DNA from: Pseudomonas poae
Lineage (GTDB): Bacteria; Pseudomonadota; Gammaproteobacteria; Pseudomonadales; Pseudomonadaceae
Length of the DNA: 64,000 nt
Reading direction: 5' to 3'
NCBI GenBank assembly: GCA_004000515.1
Contig: CP034537.1
Location: 3,796,001-3,860,000 of the forward strand
How positions within the stretch are numbered: position 1 is the first letter of the stretch; every line of letters begins with the position of its first letter. The notes under the pieces are model-generated. The model had not been told where the DNA came from, did no database searches, and saw only the letters and a program-made list of their open reading frames with translations. A program made the position numbers and the translations under genes. Below, one piece after another: positions 25,470-36,582 of this stretch.

Positions 25470-27966
25470 ATGCAAAACAGCTTTTCTTCGACTGCATTAT
25501 TTTCACCGGCGGCCTTTGCGCTGACCGGCCTGTGCCTGGCGTCCGCGCCGTTGATGGCAGAGGAAGACCAAGACTCCGAACGCAAGAAAGCCGAGCCGGT
25601 GATGGAGACCGTGGTCTCGGTCGGTAACCGTGGCAACCAGCGCACCGTGGCGCAAAGCGCCGTGCCGATTGATGTGATCGGTGGCGATGACCTGCAAAAG
25701 CAGGGCGGTAGCACGGCGCTGCGGGATGCCCTTGAGCATCTGCTGCCCTCCTTCAACGTGGCCAAGGTCACCGGCGGCGCCTACAGCAACGTGGCGCGGG
25801 CAGCCGGTTTGCGTGGCCTCGGCGGTGGCTATGTGTTGGTGTTGGTCAATGGCAAGCGTCGCCATGGCGGCTCGGTGGCCTCGGAAAACTCGGTACTGGT
25901 GGAAGGTTGGAACCCGGCTGACCTGGACCTGATTCCCATCAGCGCCATCGACCGCGTTGAAGTATTGCGTGACGGCGCCGCCGCCCAGTACGGTTCGGAT
26001 GCGATTGCCGGGGTGATCAATATCATCCTCAAGTCCGACAGCAGCGGCGGCAGTTCCAGCACCATGGCCGGGCGCAGATCGCATTACGCCAGTGGCGTCG
26101 GCTCCAATGGCGAGACGTACCAGCAAACGCTCAATTACGGCCTGCCGCTGCCCAACGACGGTTTCTTCAACTTCGCCCTCGACGCCAAGAAGCAGGACAG
26201 CACCAAGCGTTCCGGCGTGGCCACCGGCGCGTTCTATTATCCGGTCAACGGCCAACCCGACCCGCGTGAAAACACCGTGGAAAAACGCAGCTTCGGTGGC
26301 GGCCTGCCTGAGATCAAGCAGATCAACGTGTCGTATAACGCTGAGTTGCCGCTCAATGATGCGACCTCGTTGTACTCGTTCAGCACGCTGGGTAAGCAGG
26401 ATGCACTGGTCTCCATCGGTTTTCGTCGGCCCAACTCCAACACCATCATCAACGAGTTGTACCCGGACGGTATCGCCCCGGATTTCACCTTTGAAAGTCT
26501 CGACTACCAGACCACGTTCGGTGCTCGTGGCGATGACCTGGCCGGCTGGGGCTGGGACCTCAGCACCTCCTATGGCGCCAACCGCCAGAAGCAGATGACC
26601 GAGAACAACCTCAACCCGTCCCTCGGCACCGCAAGCCCCACCGATTTCACCTTGCAGACCAACACGTTTACCCAGTGGACCACCAACCTGGACCTCAACC
26701 GCAAGCTCGATATCGGCACGCGCAATCCGCTGAATTTCGCCACCGGCCTTGAGTACCGTTTCGAGCAGTACCGCACCGAATCCGGTGATGCGGACTCCTA
26801 CCGTAACGGCAACTATCGCTACCCGGTCGGCCACCCGCGTGCAGGCCAGTTGGCCGCCATTGGCGCCTTGGGCAACTACCTGTTGCTGCCGGAAGACGAA
26901 GTGAATTTGCGCCGCAGCGACTCGGCGGCGTATGTCGACCTGGGCCTGGACGTCACTGATAAATGGTTCGTCGGCGCTGCCGGGCGTTTCGAACACTACA
27001 CCGACAGCTCGGGCAATACCTGGACCGGCAAGCTCTCGACCCGCTATGCCTTCACGCCGGAAATCGCCGCACGCGGCGCCCTCAGCACCGGCTTCGTGGC
27101 ACCGTCGATGGTGCAACAGGGCTACGCCAAGACCGGCTTGGGCCGCCGCACCGTGGGCAACACCACCCAGGACATCATGATCAAACGCGTGCAGACCACC
27201 TCGGCGATTGGCAAGGCGTTGGGCGCCGAAGACCTGGAACCCGTGAAGTCGCAAAGCGTGTCCGCCGGCCTGACGTGGACGCCGGTCAAAGACTTGAACG
27301 TGGCACTGGACGCCTACGTGATCGACCTGCAGGACCGTATCGCGCTGATCAGCCCGCTGTCGGGCGCCGCCGTCGACCGGATCCTTGCCGCCAATGGTTT
27401 TCCCATGTACAGCAAGTGCAGTACTACGCGAATGCCTTCGACACCCGCACCAAGGGCCTCGACCTGGTGGCCGATTACACCAGTACCTGGACCGCTTCGG
27501 TCGCCTGCGCTGGAACGTCGGCGCCAACTGGAACAAGGCGACCATCACTGACCTCAAGGCCAACCCATCGCAGCTGCAAAGCCTTGGCCTGCAACGTTTC
27601 GAACGCACCGAACTGGGCGGCATCACCGACCTGACCCCCAAGAGCAAGTACATCGTTGGCCTTAACTGGCAGGTCAACGATTGGGACGTGGGCGTGCGCA
27701 CCACCCGCTACGGCAAGGTCAAGCGGCTGGGCAGCGGCACCACCGGCGTGGATGAAACGTTCAGCGCCAAGTGGATCACCGATGTCGACGTGACCTATGC
27801 CCTGACCGACAACGTGCGGGTCTCCCTGGGCGCCGATAACCTGTTCAACATTTACCCCGACAAGCACACCGTGACCGATGTCTCCGGCGGTTCCTACTAC
27901 TCGTCGATCTCGCCATTCGGTTCTTACGGGGCGTTCTACTACAGCCGCCTGAACATCGACTTTTAA
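25470..27966 (+). CDS. TonB-dependent receptor, two apparent frameshifts
   Basis: This is an outer-membrane TonB-dependent receptor, 832 residues after correction. The ATG at 25470 follows GGGGAG and gives the signal MQNSFSSTALFSPAAFALTG; the reading upstream of it is not signal-like. The plug has ETVVSVGNRGNQRTVAQSAV, RGLGGGYVLVLVNGKRRHG and DRVEVLRDGAAAQYGSDAIA, typical of the LVNGKRRH/DGAAAQYGSDA class. The C-terminus is FYYSRLNIDF. The frame breaks at G 27417 (one G short) and at the GG at 27489-27490 (one G short). It is a paralogue of the receptors at 2-1522 and 39198-41591. It heads a ten-gene unit with a flavin monooxygenase and a complete peptide-type importer. Confidence 0.9.
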
Positions 27967-28011
27967 CCCTTGCGGGCCGCGAGCCCGCTCACCTGATCGA
28001 GTACCCCAACG

Positions 28012-29472
28012 ATGCCGCACACCACCGCACCCATCGGTCTACCCGCCCTCGAAGCGCGCCTGCGCGAGGACCTGGAGTGGCTCGATCTTCCTGCCCAGCC
28101 TTGGGTCAAACCGCGCCAGCTGGACGGTCAGCCGCTGCTTGAAGTGGCGGTGATCGGCGGCGGTATGGCGGGCATGGCGGTGGCCGCCGAACTCGGCCAT
28201 CTGGGTGTGCGGGCGGTGGTATTCGACCAGGCGCCACAAGGTTTTGAAGGGCCGTGGGCAACCACGGCGCGCATGCAAACCCTGCGCTCGCCCAAGCAGT
28301 TGAGCGGGCCGGCGCTGGGCTTGCCGGCGCTGACGTTTCGCGCATGGTTCCAGGCGCAGTTTGGCCTGGAAGCTTGGGATGCGCTGGACAAGATCCCGCG
28401 CCTGCAATGGGCGGACTACCTGCGTTGGTATCGCCAGGTGCTGCGCCTGGATGTGCGCAACAGACACCGGGTCACCCGTGTGCAACCGCAGGCGGATGGG
28501 CGTGTTGAATTGCACGTGGATGCAAACGGCCAGGCCCAGGTGTTCTCTGCGCGCCACGTGGTACTCGCGACGGGGCGTGATGGGTTGGGCGGCCCGTGGG
28601 TGCCCGAGTTGGCGCGCCAATTACCCAGCGAATACTGGGCGCACTCGGCCGATGGCTTGCAGGATGAGTGGTTCGTCGGCAAGCGCGTCGCAGTGATCGG
28701 CGGCGGCGCATCAGCGATGGACGCAGCGGGCACGGCACTCGAAGCCGGTGCGCTCAACGTCGACCTGCTGGTGCGGCGCAAGGACCTGCCGCGCATCAAC
28801 AAGGGCAAGGGCGCTGGCAGCCCGGGCATGACTCACGGCTACTGGCGCCTGCCAGACGATTGGAAGTGGAGCATCCGCCACTACCTGAACCTGCAACAGG
28901 TGCCGCCACCTCACGGCAGCACCCTGCGCGTTTCGCGCCACGCGAATGCGCGGTTCCTGCTCGACAGCCCGATTGAATCGGTGGCGGTGCAAGCCGATGG
29001 CAGCCTGTTACTGCACACGCCTGCTGCACAACTGCGCTACGACTTCCTGGTGTTTGCCACTGGCTTTCGCAGCAACTTTGCGCTGCGCCCGGAGTTCTCG
29101 CCGTTTGCCCCGCATATCAAACTCTGGCGCGACCGCTTCACCGCACCCGCTGGCCAGGAAGACCAAGAGCTCTCACAACTGCCGGACCTCGGCCCGCTGT
29201 TCGAATTCCAGCCCCGCAACGCCGATGCCTGTCCAGGCCTTGAGCGCGTGCACTGCTTCAGCTACCCGGCAGCACTGACCTACGGCGGTGTTTCCGGCGA
29301 TATCCCGGCCATCAGCGAAGGCGCCAAGCGCATGGCCCAGGGCCTGGCCGGGCAGTTGTTCAACGACGATGTCGCGTTGCACTTCCAGGCCATGCAAACC
29401 TACGCCGAGCCGGAGCTGCAAGGTGATGAATGGCAGGTTGGCAGCCTGCGCACCGAGGAGTTGCGTACATGA
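28012..29472 (+). CDS. FAD/NAD(P)-binding monooxygenase-like flavoprotein
   Basis: This intact 486-residue flavoprotein resembles flavin-containing and Baeyer-Villiger-type monooxygenases. The FAD Rossmann motif VIGGGMAGMAVAAELG occurs near residue 45, a second dinucleotide motif VAVIGGGASAMDAAGTALEA near residue 225, and an ATG-type motif VVLATGRDG between them. YDFLVFATGF is in the last third. The canonical FxGxxxHxxx(W/P) fingerprint is not obvious, so a hydroxylase, N-oxygenase or other flavin-dependent oxidase role remains open. It sits 45 bases after the receptor and overlaps the first permease (ATGA), so it probably acts on the transported compound. Confidence 0.85.
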   Translation: MPHTTAPIGLPALEARLREDLEWLDLPAQPWVKPRQLDGQPLLEVAVIGGGMAGMAVAAELGHLGVRAVVFDQAPQGFEGPWATTARMQTLRSPKQLSGPALGLPALTFRAWFQAQFGLEAWDALDKIPRLQWADYLRWYRQVLRLDVRNRHRVTRVQPQADGRVELHVDANGQAQVFSARHVVLATGRDGLGGPWVPELARQLPSEYWAHSADGLQDEWFVGKRVAVIGGGASAMDAAGTALEAGALNVDLLVRRKDLPRINKGKGAGSPGMTHGYWRLPDDWKWSIRHYLNLQQVPPPHGSTLRVSRHANARFLLDSPIESVAVQADGSLLLHTPAAQLRYDFLVFATGFRSNFALRPEFSPFAPHIKLWRDRFTAPAGQEDQELSQLPDLGPLFEFQPRNADACPGLERVHCFSYPAALTYGGVSGDIPAISEGAKRMAQGLAGQLFNDDVALHFQAMQTYAEPELQGDEWQVGSLRTEELRT

Positions 29473-30443
29473 GCCTGTGGTTGCTGCGGCGCGTGGGCCA
29501 GGCCGTGCTGGTGATGTTGCTGATGACGGTGATCGTGTTCGTCGGTCTCAACGCCATCGGCAACCCGGTGGACATTTTGATCGGCGAAGACCTCAACCAG
29601 GCCGAACGCGTGCAAGCCATTGCCCGCCTGGGCCTGGACCAGCCGCTGTGGCAGCAATACATCACATTCCTCAATGGCGCGATGCACGGGCATTTGGGCA
29701 AGAGTTTCGTGCACCACGAAGACGCCTTGCAGCTGATCTTACAGCGTTTGCCGGCGACCTTTGAGCTGGCGTTCAGCGCGTTGCTCATGGCGATTGTGAT
29801 CGGTGTCCCGCTGGGTCTGTTCGCCGGTTTGTACCCGAACCACTTCGCCTCGCGGCTGATGATGACCGGCAGCATCGTCGGCTTTTCGCTGCCGTCGTTT
29901 TGGGTCGCGCTGATGTTGATCATGCTGTTCTCGGTGCACCTGGGTTGGCTGCCCGCCAGTGGCCGTGGTGCCACCCGCGAATGGCTGGGCATTCAGTGGT
30001 CGTGGCTGACCCTGGACGGCTGGCAGCACCTGCTGTTGCCGGCGTTGAACCTTGCGCTGTTCAAAATCTCCCTGGTGCTGCGCCTGACCCGCGCCGGCGT
30101 GCGCGAGATCTTGCCCCAGGATTTCGTTAAGTTCGCTCGGGCCAAGGGCCTGTCACCGCTGCGAGTGACCCTTATGCATGTGTTGCGTAACACCCTGATC
30201 CCGCTGGTGACGGTGCTCGGCCTGGAGCTGGGCTCGACCATCGCCTACGCGGTGGTCACCGAAAGCATCTTTGCCTGGCCCGGCGCAGGCAAGCTGATCC
30301 TCGACAGCATCAACACCCTCGACCGCCCCGTGGTGGTGGCGTACCTGATGGTGGTCGTGGTGATTTTCGTCAGCCTCAACCTGCTGGTGGACGTGCTGTA
30401 CCGCCTGCTTGACCCGCGTGTACGCCTGGAAGGTGCGCAATGA
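29469..30443 (+). CDS. ABC transporter permease, DppB/OppB type
   Basis: This is an intact 324-residue inner-membrane permease with the family features LLRRVGQAVLVMLLMTVIVF at the N-terminus, RLGLDQPLWQQYITFLNGA in the periplasmic loop, and the EAA loop FVKFARAKGLSPLRVTLMHV. The C-terminus is VDVLYRLLDPRVR. It overlaps the flavoprotein gene and the next permease by four bases each. It differs substantially from the permease at 4445, so this is a separate importer. Confidence 0.92.
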   Translation: MSLWLLRRVGQAVLVMLLMTVIVFVGLNAIGNPVDILIGEDLNQAERVQAIARLGLDQPLWQQYITFLNGAMHGHLGKSFVHHEDALQLILQRLPATFELAFSALLMAIVIGVPLGLFAGLYPNHFASRLMMTGSIVGFSLPSFWVALMLIMLFSVHLGWLPASGRGATREWLGIQWSWLTLDGWQHLLLPALNLALFKISLVLRLTRAGVREILPQDFVKFARAKGLSPLRVTLMHVLRNTLIPLVTVLGLELGSTIAYAVVTESIFAWPGAGKLILDSINTLDRPVVVAYLMVVVVIFVSLNLLVDVLYRLLDPRVRLEGAQ

Positions 30444-31324
30444 TCCGCGTGGAATCGTTGTGGCAACGCGGTGTGCTGGATTTTCTGCGTTCGCCCATGG
30501 CCATTGTCGGCCTGTTGATCCTGGCGGTGATCGTGTTGGCGGCGCTGTTCGCACCGTGGATCACCCCGCAGAACCCTTACGACCTGATGCAGCTGGATGT
30601 GCTCGACGCCCGCCTGGCTCCCGGCGGCACCAGCGGCGAAGGGCACTACACCTACTGGCTGGGCACCGATGGCCAGGGCCGCGACCTGTACTCGGCGATC
30701 GTCTACGGGCTGCGTATCAGCCTGTTGGTGGGGGTCGGTTCGGCGTTGATCGCGGCGGTGATCGGCACCTTGATCGGGCTGGTCTCGGCGTATGCCGGCG
30801 GCTGGGTCGATGCATTGCTGATGCGCCTGGTGGATTTGCTGCTGTCGTTCCCCGGCATCCTGATGGCGCTGATGATCCTGGCGTGGCTGGGCAAAGGCGT
30901 GGGCAATGTGGTGCTGACGTTAGTGGTGCTGGAATGGGCGTATTACGCCCGCACCGCTCGTGGCCAGGCATTGGTGGAAAGCCGCCGCGAGTACGTCGAG
31001 GCGGCGCGCGGGCAGGGCATCAGCCGCTGGCGCATCCTGGTCGGGCACATCCTGCCCAACTGCCTGCCGCCGTTGATTGTGATCGGCGCGTTGCAGATTG
31101 CTCGTGCGATTACGCTGGAGGCGACCTTGTCATTCCTTGGCCTGGGCGTGCCGATTACCGAGCCGTCGCTGGGCCTGCTGATCGCCAATGGTTTTCAGTT
31201 CATGCTCGGCGATGAGTACTGGATCAGCGTGTTTCCCGGCCTGGCCCTGTTGCTGACCATTGTCGCGATCAACCTGGTGGGTGATCGCCTGCGGGACGTG
31301 CTCAACCCGAGGTTGCAACGATGA
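30440..31324 (+). CDS. ABC transporter permease, DppC/OppC type
   Basis: This is an intact 294-residue partner permease. The domain starts with YWLGTDGQGRDLYSAIVYG, and the EAA loop reads YVEAARGQGISRWRILVGH. A PG-rich periplasmic segment between the first helix and the domain start is typical. The C-terminal [13 protein letters not shown] motif is present. The end overlaps the first ATPase gene at 31321-31324. Confidence 0.92.
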   Translation: MIRVESLWQRGVLDFLRSPMAIVGLLILAVIVLAALFAPWITPQNPYDLMQLDVLDARLAPGGTSGEGHYTYWLGTDGQGRDLYSAIVYGLRISLLVGVGSALIAAVIGTLIGLVSAYAGGWVDALLMRLVDLLLSFPGILMALMILAWLGKGVGNVVLTLVVLEWAYYARTARGQALVESRREYVEAARGQGISRWRILVGHILPNCLPPLIVIGALQIARAITLEATLSFLGLGVPITEPSLGLLIANGFQFMLGDEYWISVFPGLALLLTIVAINLVGDRLRDVLNPRLQR

Positions 31325-32319
31325 AGGCACTCGAAAACGCCGTATTACCGGCGACGCTTGAAGTGCGCAACCTGTGCACCTCGTTCCATACCCGCGACGG
31401 GATTTTACCGGCGGTGCGTGACGTGTCCCTGCGTTTGCAACCGGGGCGCATCCTTGGGCTGGTGGGGGAGTCGGGCTCGGGTAAATCCGTCACCGGTTTC
31501 TCCATCCTGGGGCTGGTGGACGCGCCGGGCCGTATCAGCGGCGGCGAGATTCTGTTCCAGGGGCGCGACCTGGTGAAGCTGCGCCCCGCCCAGTTGCGCC
31601 AGCTGCAAGGCAATCGCATCGCGATGATCTTCCAGGACCCGATGATGACCCTCAACCCGGTGCTGCGCATCGACACGCAGATGATCGAAGCGGTGCGTGC
31701 CCACAACCCGATGAGCCAGCGCGAGGCACGTCAACATGCCTGCGACACCTTGGCGTCGATGGGCATCGCCAGCCCCGAAGAACGCCTGCGTGCCTATCCG
31801 CACCAACTGTCCGGCGGCATGCGCCAACGGGTGGCGATTGCCATTGCGTTGTTGCACCGCCCCGACCTGATCATCGCCGACGAACCGACCACGGCACTGG
31901 ACGTGACCATCCAGGCGCAGATCCTCGGCGAAGTGCAAAAGCTGGTGCGCGAACAAGGCACTGCGCTGATCTGGATCACCCACGACCTGTCGGTGGTCGC
32001 CGGCCTCGCCGACGACGTGGCGGTGATGTACGCCGGGCGCATTGTGGAGCAAGGCCGTGTGGACGACGTGCTCGACCGGCCGTTGCATCCGTACACCCAA
32101 GGCTTGATCGACAGCCTGCCGAGTCGCAACCAACGCGGCCAGCGCCTGCGGCAGATTCCGGGCATGGCCCCGGACTTGCTGTCGATGCCTCCCGGCTGTG
32201 CGTTTGCCGAGCGTTGCAGCCGTGTCAGCAGTGCTTGTATCGAGCAACCGCAGCCTCTTGAAATCGAACCGGGTCGCAGCGTGCGTTGCTTCCATCCTGG
32301 AGTTGCCCATGGCGAATGA
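31321..32319 (+). CDS. ABC transporter ATP-binding protein, DppD/OppD type
   Basis: This is an intact 332-residue ATPase of the peptide importer. It has Walker [10 protein letters not shown] (about residue 50), the Q-loop in [12 protein letters not shown], signature LSGGMRQRV, Walker [13 protein letters not shown] and H-loop WITHDLSV. The C-terminal oligopeptide-transporter region has the [17 protein letters not shown] cysteines that typically bind an Fe-S cluster in OppD/DppD proteins. It overlaps the second ATPase gene by 11 bases. Confidence 0.93.
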   Translation: MKALENAVLPATLEVRNLCTSFHTRDGILPAVRDVSLRLQPGRILGLVGESGSGKSVTGFSILGLVDAPGRISGGEILFQGRDLVKLRPAQLRQLQGNRIAMIFQDPMMTLNPVLRIDTQMIEAVRAHNPMSQREARQHACDTLASMGIASPEERLRAYPHQLSGGMRQRVAIAIALLHRPDLIIADEPTTALDVTIQAQILGEVQKLVREQGTALIWITHDLSVVAGLADDVAVMYAGRIVEQGRVDDVLDRPLHPYTQGLIDSLPSRNQRGQRLRQIPGMAPDLLSMPPGCAFAERCSRVSSACIEQPQPLEIEPGRSVRCFHPGVAHGE

Positions 32320-33294
32320 ATCCGTGCCGTTGATCGAGTTGCACCAGGTCAGCAAACAGTTTGGCCAGGCGCCGGGTGGCTTGCTGCAACGCCTGGGGCT
32401 GAGCAAACCGCGGCCGCTGACGCGTGCGGTGGACGGCGTTGACCTGCGCATTGCCAAGGGCGAAGTGGTGGGTTTGGTGGGGAGTCCGGCTGCGGTAAAT
32501 CCACCCTCGGGCGCATGGTCGCCGGCCTGCTGCCGACGTCCAGCGGCAACGTGACGGTGGACGGTCAGCCTATGCAGACGTTGAGTGCGGCGCAAAAGCT
32601 CAAGGTGCAGATGATCTTCCAGGACCCTTATGCGAGCCTCAATCCTCGGCTGCGGGTCGACCGAATCGTTGGCGAAGGTGCGTTGCGCCAGGGCCTTACC
32701 GACCGTGCAGGCTTTGACGATTACGTCAGCGCGCAACTGCGCCGTGCAGGCTTGAGCCCCGAGTTGCGCCAACGTTACCCGCACCAGTTCAGCGGCGGTC
32801 AACGCCAGCGCATCGGCATCGCCCGGGCCCTGGCGGTGCAGCCGCAATTGTTGGTGTGCGATGAGTCGGTGGCGGCGCTGGATGTGTCGATCCAGGCGCA
32901 GATCCTCAACCTGTTCATGGACTTGCGTGAGCAATTGGGGCTGACCTACCTGTTTATCAGCCATGACTTGGGCGTGGTCGAGCACCTGTGCGACCGCGTG
33001 GTGGTGATGTACCTGGGGCGGGTGGTGGAGTCGGCCACCGTGGACGAATTGTTCGCCCGCGCCAACCACCCGTATACCCAGGCGCTGCTGGCACAGATCC
33101 CCAAGTTCGAACTGCGGCGCAGCCAATACCAGGCGATTCGCGGCGAAATCCCCAGCCCCTTGAACCCGCCCTCCGGCTGCCATTTCCACCCGCGTTGCCC
33201 GCATGCCACGGCGCGTTGCCGTGAAGAAATCCCGCTGCTCAAAGAAGTGTCGCCCGACCACTTGAGCGCTTGCCACCTCAACCTTGCCTCTTAG
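32309..33294 (+). CDS. ABC transporter ATP-binding protein, DppF/OppF type, one apparent frameshift
   Basis: This is the second ATPase of the importer. The frame breaks inside the Walker A motif: the GGGG at 32479-32482 is one G short, and restoring it gives [19 protein letters not shown]. The corrected length is 328 residues. Signature [10 protein letters not shown], Walker [13 protein letters not shown] and H-loop FISHDLGV follow, with C-terminal cysteines in [25 protein letters not shown] has Ser where DEP is usual; this variant is common in DppF proteins. The gene ends 9 bases before the binding-protein gene. Confidence 0.9.
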
Positions 33295-33303
33295 GAATTT
33301 GCC

Positions 33304-34869
33304 ATGAAGCCCTTGCTGCTGACGCTACTGACTGCTGCGCTGTTGACCGGCGCAACCGGGGCCACCGCCCAATCCTTGCGTATCGCCTACGCCGACCCGG
33401 TGTCGTCACTGGACCCGCAACTGAACAACCATGCCGGCGACCGCTCCCTGGCCTTGCACGTGTGGGAGTCCTTGCTGGACCGTCGCGACGACAAGAACCT
33501 GCCGGGCCTGGCCGAGAGCTGGAAGGCGATTGACGCCACCACTTGGGAATTCAAGATCCGCCAGGGCGTGAAATGGCAGGACGGCCAGCCGTTCACCGCC
33601 GACGACCTGGTGTTTTCCCTGGAGCGTGCGCGCAACGTACCCGGCAGCGTCGCGCCGTATTCCAGCAGCCTGCGCACGGTGGAATCGGTGAGCGCGCCAG
33701 ACCCTTACACCTTGCGGGTCAAGACCACGGTGCCGAACCCATTGCTGGTGCAGAACATCGACTCCGTCTACATCGTCAGCCGGCATATCGGCGCAAAGTC
33801 CAGCACCGAGGACTACAACAGCGGCAAGGCGGTGATCGGTACCGGGCCGTATCGCTTGGTGTCCTATGCCCAAGGCGATCGCACGCTGTTTGAGCGCAAC
33901 AAGGATTACTGGGGAACTCAGCCGCTGTGGGACACGGTGGATTACCGCTTTATCGCCAACCCGGCCAGCCGTACGGCGGCCTTGTTGGCGGGTGACGTGG
34001 ATGTGATCGACAAGGTTTCGCCCCAGGACGTGAAAAAGCTGCAGGCCACGCCGAGCGTCAAGGTGTTTGCCTACCCAGGGCTGCGCGCGCTGCTGATCCA
34101 GCCGAGCTTCCGTCCGGGGCCGAACGAGTTCGTGCGTGACAACCAGGGCAAGCCGCTGGCCGAAAACCCGCTGCGCGATGTGCGGGTACGCCAGGCGCTG
34201 TCGCTGGCGATCAACCGCAAGGCGATTGTCGAGCGCATCCTGCAAAACACCGTGACCGAGGCCAACCAGTGGATGCCGGCCGATACCTTCGGCTACAACA
34301 CTGACGTCAAGAACATTGCCAACGACCCGGCCCAGGCGAAAAAACTGTTGGCCGAAGCGGGTTTTCCGGACGGCTTCCAGTTGACCGTGCACGTGCCCGG
34401 CGACCGTTACCCACTGGCGCCGGAGAGCATGCAGGCGGTGGCGCAGTTCTGGGCGCGGATCGGCATCAAGGTGGATTTGCAGGTGGTGCCATGGTCGGTG
34501 TATGCCGCCCGCGCCAATAAAAACGAATACGCGGTCACGGTGATTGCCTGGGGCAACGGCACCGGCGAGGCGGGTTATGGCCTGCTTAACGTGTTGGCCA
34601 GCGCCGACCCGAGCAAAGGGCAGGGCTCGTCGAACTGGGGGCGCTACAGCAACCCACAGGTGGACAAGGACCTGGAACTGTCGTCGGCCGAGTTCGATGA
34701 AGCCAAGCGCGAAGCGATCCTGCGTGATTCGGTGCAACGCGTGAGCGACGACGTCGGCATCCTGCCGTTATTCCACTACCAGAACATCTGGGCGGCCCGC
34801 AAAGGCCTGCGTGTCGATCCACTGGTGAGCGACCGCACCACCGCCTCGATGGTGACGGAGGAAAAGTAA
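33304..34869 (+). CDS. ABC transporter substrate-binding protein, family 5
   Basis: This intact 521-residue periplasmic peptide-type binding protein has a cleavable signal peptide (MKPLLLTLLTAALLTGATGA) in place of a lipobox, unlike the one at 2874. Family motifs are LRIAYADPVSSLDPQLNN, WEFKIRQGVKWQDGQPFTAD, VIGTGPYRLVSYAQGD and VRVRQALSLAINRKAIVERI. The stop overlaps the next start (TAATG at 34867-34871). It serves the importer encoded at 29469-33294. The cargo cannot be read from the sequence. Confidence 0.93.
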   Translation: MKPLLLTLLTAALLTGATGATAQSLRIAYADPVSSLDPQLNNHAGDRSLALHVWESLLDRRDDKNLPGLAESWKAIDATTWEFKIRQGVKWQDGQPFTADDLVFSLERARNVPGSVAPYSSSLRTVESVSAPDPYTLRVKTTVPNPLLVQNIDSVYIVSRHIGAKSSTEDYNSGKAVIGTGPYRLVSYAQGDRTLFERNKDYWGTQPLWDTVDYRFIANPASRTAALLAGDVDVIDKVSPQDVKKLQATPSVKVFAYPGLRALLIQPSFRPGPNEFVRDNQGKPLAENPLRDVRVRQALSLAINRKAIVERILQNTVTEANQWMPADTFGYNTDVKNIANDPAQAKKLLAEAGFPDGFQLTVHVPGDRYPLAPESMQAVAQFWARIGIKVDLQVVPWSVYAARANKNEYAVTVIAWGNGTGEAGYGLLNVLASADPSKGQGSSNWGRYSNPQVDKDLELSSAEFDEAKREAILRDSVQRVSDDVGILPLFHYQNIWAARKGLRVDPLVSDRTTASMVTEEK

Positions 34870-36121
34870 TGGCGCGCCTGCTGATCACGCCCCTCGATGG
34901 CCTGCTGGATGAGCCGCGCCACATCGTCGTAGAAGGCGTGACGCCGGGCGCGCGGGTGACATTGACCAGCCGCACCCTGCGCGGTGGCGGACAGCCGTGG
35001 CAGAGCGCCGCAACCTTCGTGGCCGATGCCCAGGGGCGCGTGGACCTTGAGCGTGACGCCCCGGTGGCTGGCGACTATAGCGGTGTCTCGGGCATGGGCT
35101 TGTTATGGAGCCAGCGCATTGAGCAGGGCCACAGTGCGGCGGTGTTTCCTGATTCGGTCCTGGAACCCTTGCACACCCGCATAGAGGTGCAAGGCCAGGC
35201 GCTTGTGCTGGTGCAACGCCTGGCCGCTGCCGGCGTGACTCGGCGAGAGGTGCGCGAGGACGGTCTGGTGGGCACCTTGTTCCAACCCGTAGGCGCGGGC
35301 CCGCATCCGGCGGTGATGGTGCTCAATGGCTCCGGCGGCGGCATCAACGAAGCCCGCGCGGCGCTGTATGCCTCACGGGGTTACAGCGCGTTGGCACTGG
35401 GGTATTTCAAGGCGCCGGGGTTGTCGGACTACATCTCCAACACGCCGCTCGAGTATTTCGAGAGGGGGCTGGCGTGGATGCGTCGCGAGCTGGTACCGGC
35501 CGATGATTTCATCGCGCTCAGTGGCCAATCCCGTGGGGGTGAGTTGGTATTGTTGCTCGCCAGCCTGTTTCCCGACGCCGTGTCGGCCGTGATCGGCTAT
35601 GTGCCGAGTGCCCTGGTGCATGGCGGGCAAGCCGCCGCTGACCCGGCAGTGGGCGCGACGGTCCCGCGTGGTTGTATCGCGGGCAGCCGCTGGTGCACCT
35701 GTGGAATGACAATCGCCATGCGTCATGGGCGGCCCGTGATGCCGGGCAGCGCAATGCGGTGTCGATGAACACCGCGCTGGAAGACGACGACGCAGTAGCG
35801 CGTGCGCGCATCCACGTCGAACGCATTCGCGGGCCGGTACTGACCTTGACCGCCGGCGATGACGCGGCATGGCCGTCCAGCCGTTTCGGGCAAATGGTCA
35901 GCGCGCGCCTCCAGCATTTCGATCACCCCTGGCCCGTGCTGCAACGGGATTTTCCGTTAGCCGGCCACAGCATTTTGCTGCCCTACATTCCCACCACCTA
36001 CACCGACGACGGCCAGCCCGAGGCCAACGCCCAGGCCAACGAGCAGTCGTGGCAAGCCGTGGTGGAGTTTCTGCACAACGCCGTGGCCGAGCGCCGCGCG
36101 CATTCCAAGGAGTTGCAATGA
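34869..36121 (+). CDS. BAAT-type acyl-CoA thioester hydrolase/acyltransferase, one apparent frameshift
   Basis: This is an alpha/beta-hydrolase of the bile acid-CoA:amino acid N-acyltransferase/acyl-CoA thioesterase family, 417 residues after correction. The N-terminal immunoglobulin-like BAAT domain (residues about 1-120) precedes the hydrolase domain. The nucleophile is in ALSGQSRGGELVL (Ser in G-x-S-x-G), an Asp candidate is in TAGDDAAWPS, and the His is in AGHSILLPY. The frame breaks at the GGG at 35651-35653 (one G short, restoring AVGRDGPAWLYRG). Such proteins hydrolyse acyl thioesters or transfer acyl groups to amino acids. In a transport operon it may cleave or conjugate an acylated substrate. 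The gene overlaps the next by four bases. Confidence 0.85.
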
Positions 36122-36582
36122 ACAGTCCCGCCTTACCTGACCTGCTGACCCGCTTGGTGCTCGGTGAAGCCAGCCCGGTACGAGGCCTGCGCCAAGCGCG
36201 GGCCAAGGTCACCGACGCCACCGAAGGCAGCTACCAGGCGCTGTTTGCTGCCGACTTGCCTGGCAGCCTGACCCTGCAAGAACGCCTGCTGGTGGCCGAA
36301 TACGCCAGCCAACTGACCCCGCAACCGGAGCTGGCTGCGCATTACCTGGAGCGCCTGCAAGGGTTTACGGCGCCTGAGGATTCGCCGCGCCTCAAGGCTA
36401 TTCTCGACTTCACTCGCACCCTGGTGCTGACCCCCGTGGAAGGTGATCGCCAGGCGTTGACGGCACTGCTGGATGCCGGCCTTGAAACAGTTGACGTGGT
36501 CACGCTAGGCCAACTGATTGCTTTCATTTCCTATCAAGTACGCCTGGCCAGCGGGCTCAAAGCCCTGGAGCAATTGCAATGA
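36118..36582 (+). CDS. CMD-domain protein (AhpD-like, Avi_7170 type)
   Basis: This 154-residue all-helical protein is related to carboxymuconolactone decarboxylase/AhpD proteins. It has LTLQERLLVAEYASQLTPQP and VTLGQLIAFISYQVRLASGL, but no CxxC pair is visible, so it is probably the redox-inactive partner of the next gene. Pairs of this kind are known as CMD domain protein plus alkylhydroperoxidase domain protein in loci with peptide-type importers and flavin monooxygenases. Its start overlaps the hydrolase stop, and its end overlaps the following gene (ATGA at 36579). Confidence 0.78.
   Translation: MNSPALPDLLTRLVLGEASPVRGLRQARAKVTDATEGSYQALFAADLPGSLTLQERLLVAEYASQLTPQPELAAHYLERLQGFTAPEDSPRLKAILDFTRTLVLTPVEGDRQALTALLDAGLETVDVVTLGQLIAFISYQVRLASGLKALEQLQ

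Noticed and set aside
25503..27704. Very long antisense open frames (also 39474-41510, 31405-33276 and 46601-47953 on the minus strand)
   Set aside because: Each is the shadow of a well-supported gene on the other strand; such frames are common in high-GC DNA, and the translations resemble no protein family.
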